This document shows, one piece after another, positions 4,533-5,285 of a stretch of 5,285 bases of DNA. The position numbers and the translations under genes were made by a program. A model generated the notes under the pieces. The model saw nothing but the letters and a program-made list of their open reading frames with translations. It had not been told where the DNA came from and made no database searches. The number at the start of each line of letters is the position of its first letter. The stretch's first letter is position 1. Where the stretch lies: NCBI GenBank assembly GCA_005889445.1, contig VBGS01000178.1, positions 1 through 5,285 on the forward strand, in the 5' to 3' direction. This stretch comes from Chloroflexota bacterium. Its GTDB lineage: Bacteria; Chloroflexota; Limnocylindria; P2-11E.

Positions 4533-5285
4533 TCACGCAGCGTTGTCTGAATTGACCGCCAACTTCGCGAATTCGGTCGCGGTGCCGTTGAACAGGATGT
4601 CCGAGACCTGTGACATCGCGATCGCGATAAGGTCCCGGCTGGGATCGTTGAACCAGAACGTGCCGTAGCCGCCGTTCCAGCCGTACCTGCCTGGGACCGA
4701 CGACACCTCGTCCGGGGTCGTCGCGACCGCCATGCCGAGGCCCCAGCCCTGCCCACCGAGGATCGGACCGCCGCCCGCGATCTGTTCGGGTGTCAGATGG
4801 TTCGTGGTCATCAGGTGTACGGACCTCGCCGAGAGGAGGCGGCTGCCCTTGTGCATGCCGTCGCTCAGAAGAAGACGCGCGAACGCCAGGTAATCGTCGA
4901 TGGTCGAAACCAGCCCGGCGGCGCCCGACGGAAATGGCGGCGGCTGTGTCCACACCTGGGGTCGTGAGGCCGTCTGCTGCTCCAGCTTCCCCGTCGCGAA
5001 ATTCGTCATGTACACGGTCGGCATGCGGCTGGTCTGTTCCGCCGGGACCGTGAAGCCGGTGTCCTTCATTCCGAGCGGCTCGAAGATGCGGGTGCTGAAG
5101 AAGTCGGCGAGTGGCTTGCGCGACGCGCGTGCGACGAGCACGCCCAGTACGAGCGAGCCAGTGTTGTATTGCCACCTCTCGCCGGGCTGGTACATCAGCG
5201 GCAGGGTCGCGAAACGCCTCAGCCACTCATCCGGGTCGTGGGGTGTCCGCGGGTCCGGTGGCCCCATGACCAGCTCCAGTTCCCT
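4533..5285 (-). CDS. Serine hydrolase, beta-lactamase/class C-like fold (partial, N-terminus beyond right edge)
   Basis: The C-terminal 250 residues of a protein of the PF00144-type beta-lactamase/esterase/DD-peptidase family are present; intact members are usually about 380-430 residues. Visible family signatures are PGERWQYNTGSLVLG, where the Tyr of YNT (residue 40 of the visible part) fills the Tyr-x-Asn catalytic position, then IFEPLGMKDTGF (about 67-78), GLVSTIDDYLAFARLLL (125-141), GWGLGM (181-186) and GWNGGYGTFW (202-211) in the place of the KTG/HTG box. The nucleophile motif SxxK must lie in the missing N-terminal part, so activity cannot be judged. The frame is open to the right edge; the Met at 5267 is internal, since RELELV precedes it in frame and the fold needs its N-terminal half. 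Physiological substrate unknown: esterase, peptidase and beta-lactamase activities all occur in this family. Confidence 0.9.
   Translation of the reverse strand, partial: RELELVMGPPDPRTPHDPDEWLRRFATLPLMYQPGERWQYNTGSLVLGVLVARASRKPLADFFSTRIFEPLGMKDTGFTVPAEQTSRMPTVYMTNFATGKLEQQTASRPQVWTQPPPFPSGAAGLVSTIDDYLAFARLLLSDGMHKGSRLLSARSVHLMTTNHLTPEQIAGGGPILGGQGWGLGMAVATTPDEVSSVPGRYGWNGGYGTFWFNDPSRDLIAIAMSQVSDILFNGTATEFAKLAVNSDNAA

Noticed and set aside
4524..4538. A small inverted repeat GCGTG-TGGCT-CACGC between the convergent HAD and serine hydrolase genes, possible bidirectional terminator
   Set aside because: It is a five-base-pair stem without a T-run on either side. Such repeats are expected by chance in GC-rich DNA.
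4324..5226. A 300-codon open frame on the minus strand overlapping the serine hydrolase and the end of the HAD gene
   Set aside because: It is out of frame with the serine hydrolase, which carries strong family motifs, and its product is low-complexity and Arg-rich. It is a shadow of codon bias.

Overview
The window is GC-rich chromosomal bacterial DNA with ordinary gene content. I see no phage, IS element, CRISPR array or other mobile feature. The best taxonomic clue is the partial EF-Tu, which has a GHIDHGKT P-loop with Ile where many bacteria have Val. Together with the high GC, the absence of an encoded tRNA CCA end and the serine-hydrolase type, this would fit a high-GC Chloroflexota-like or actinobacterial-like soil or freshwater bacterium. 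That assignment is an impression, not a result.

Layout. Positions 1-780, minus strand: a tRNA-Thr(GGT) gene followed by the start of tuf (EF-Tu, first 195 residues; the rest lies beyond the left edge), behind a perfect TATAAT -10 element. Positions 783-2615, minus strand: two closely spaced genes read right to left, an NfeD/YqiJ-like three-helix membrane protein with a C-terminal OB-fold, then a TolB-like beta-propeller lipoprotein. Positions 2616-2746: a divergent regulatory region with a sigma70-type promoter and a 22-bp near-perfect palindrome over its -10 box, facing right. Positions 2747-3593, plus strand: a two-gene operon of an ArsR-family repressor and an SRPBCC/AHSA1-family protein, overlapping by 17 nt. 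Positions 3611-3643: a strong GNRA-loop hairpin without a U-tract. Positions 3683-4513, plus strand: a HAD-superfamily phosphatase with all four catalytic motifs. Positions 4533-5285, minus strand: the C-terminal part of a beta-lactamase-fold serine hydrolase, convergent with the HAD gene and cut by the right edge.

How they work together. tRNA-Thr and tuf form a translation unit. The ArsR and SRPBCC genes form a self-contained, probably autoregulated module whose ligand is unknown. The membrane protein and lipoprotein are probably co-transcribed and both belong to the cell envelope, but their role is not known. The HAD phosphatase and serine hydrolase have no evident link to their neighbours. 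The most interesting items are the operator architecture of the ArsR-SRPBCC operon and the uncharacterised NfeD-like/propeller-lipoprotein pair.
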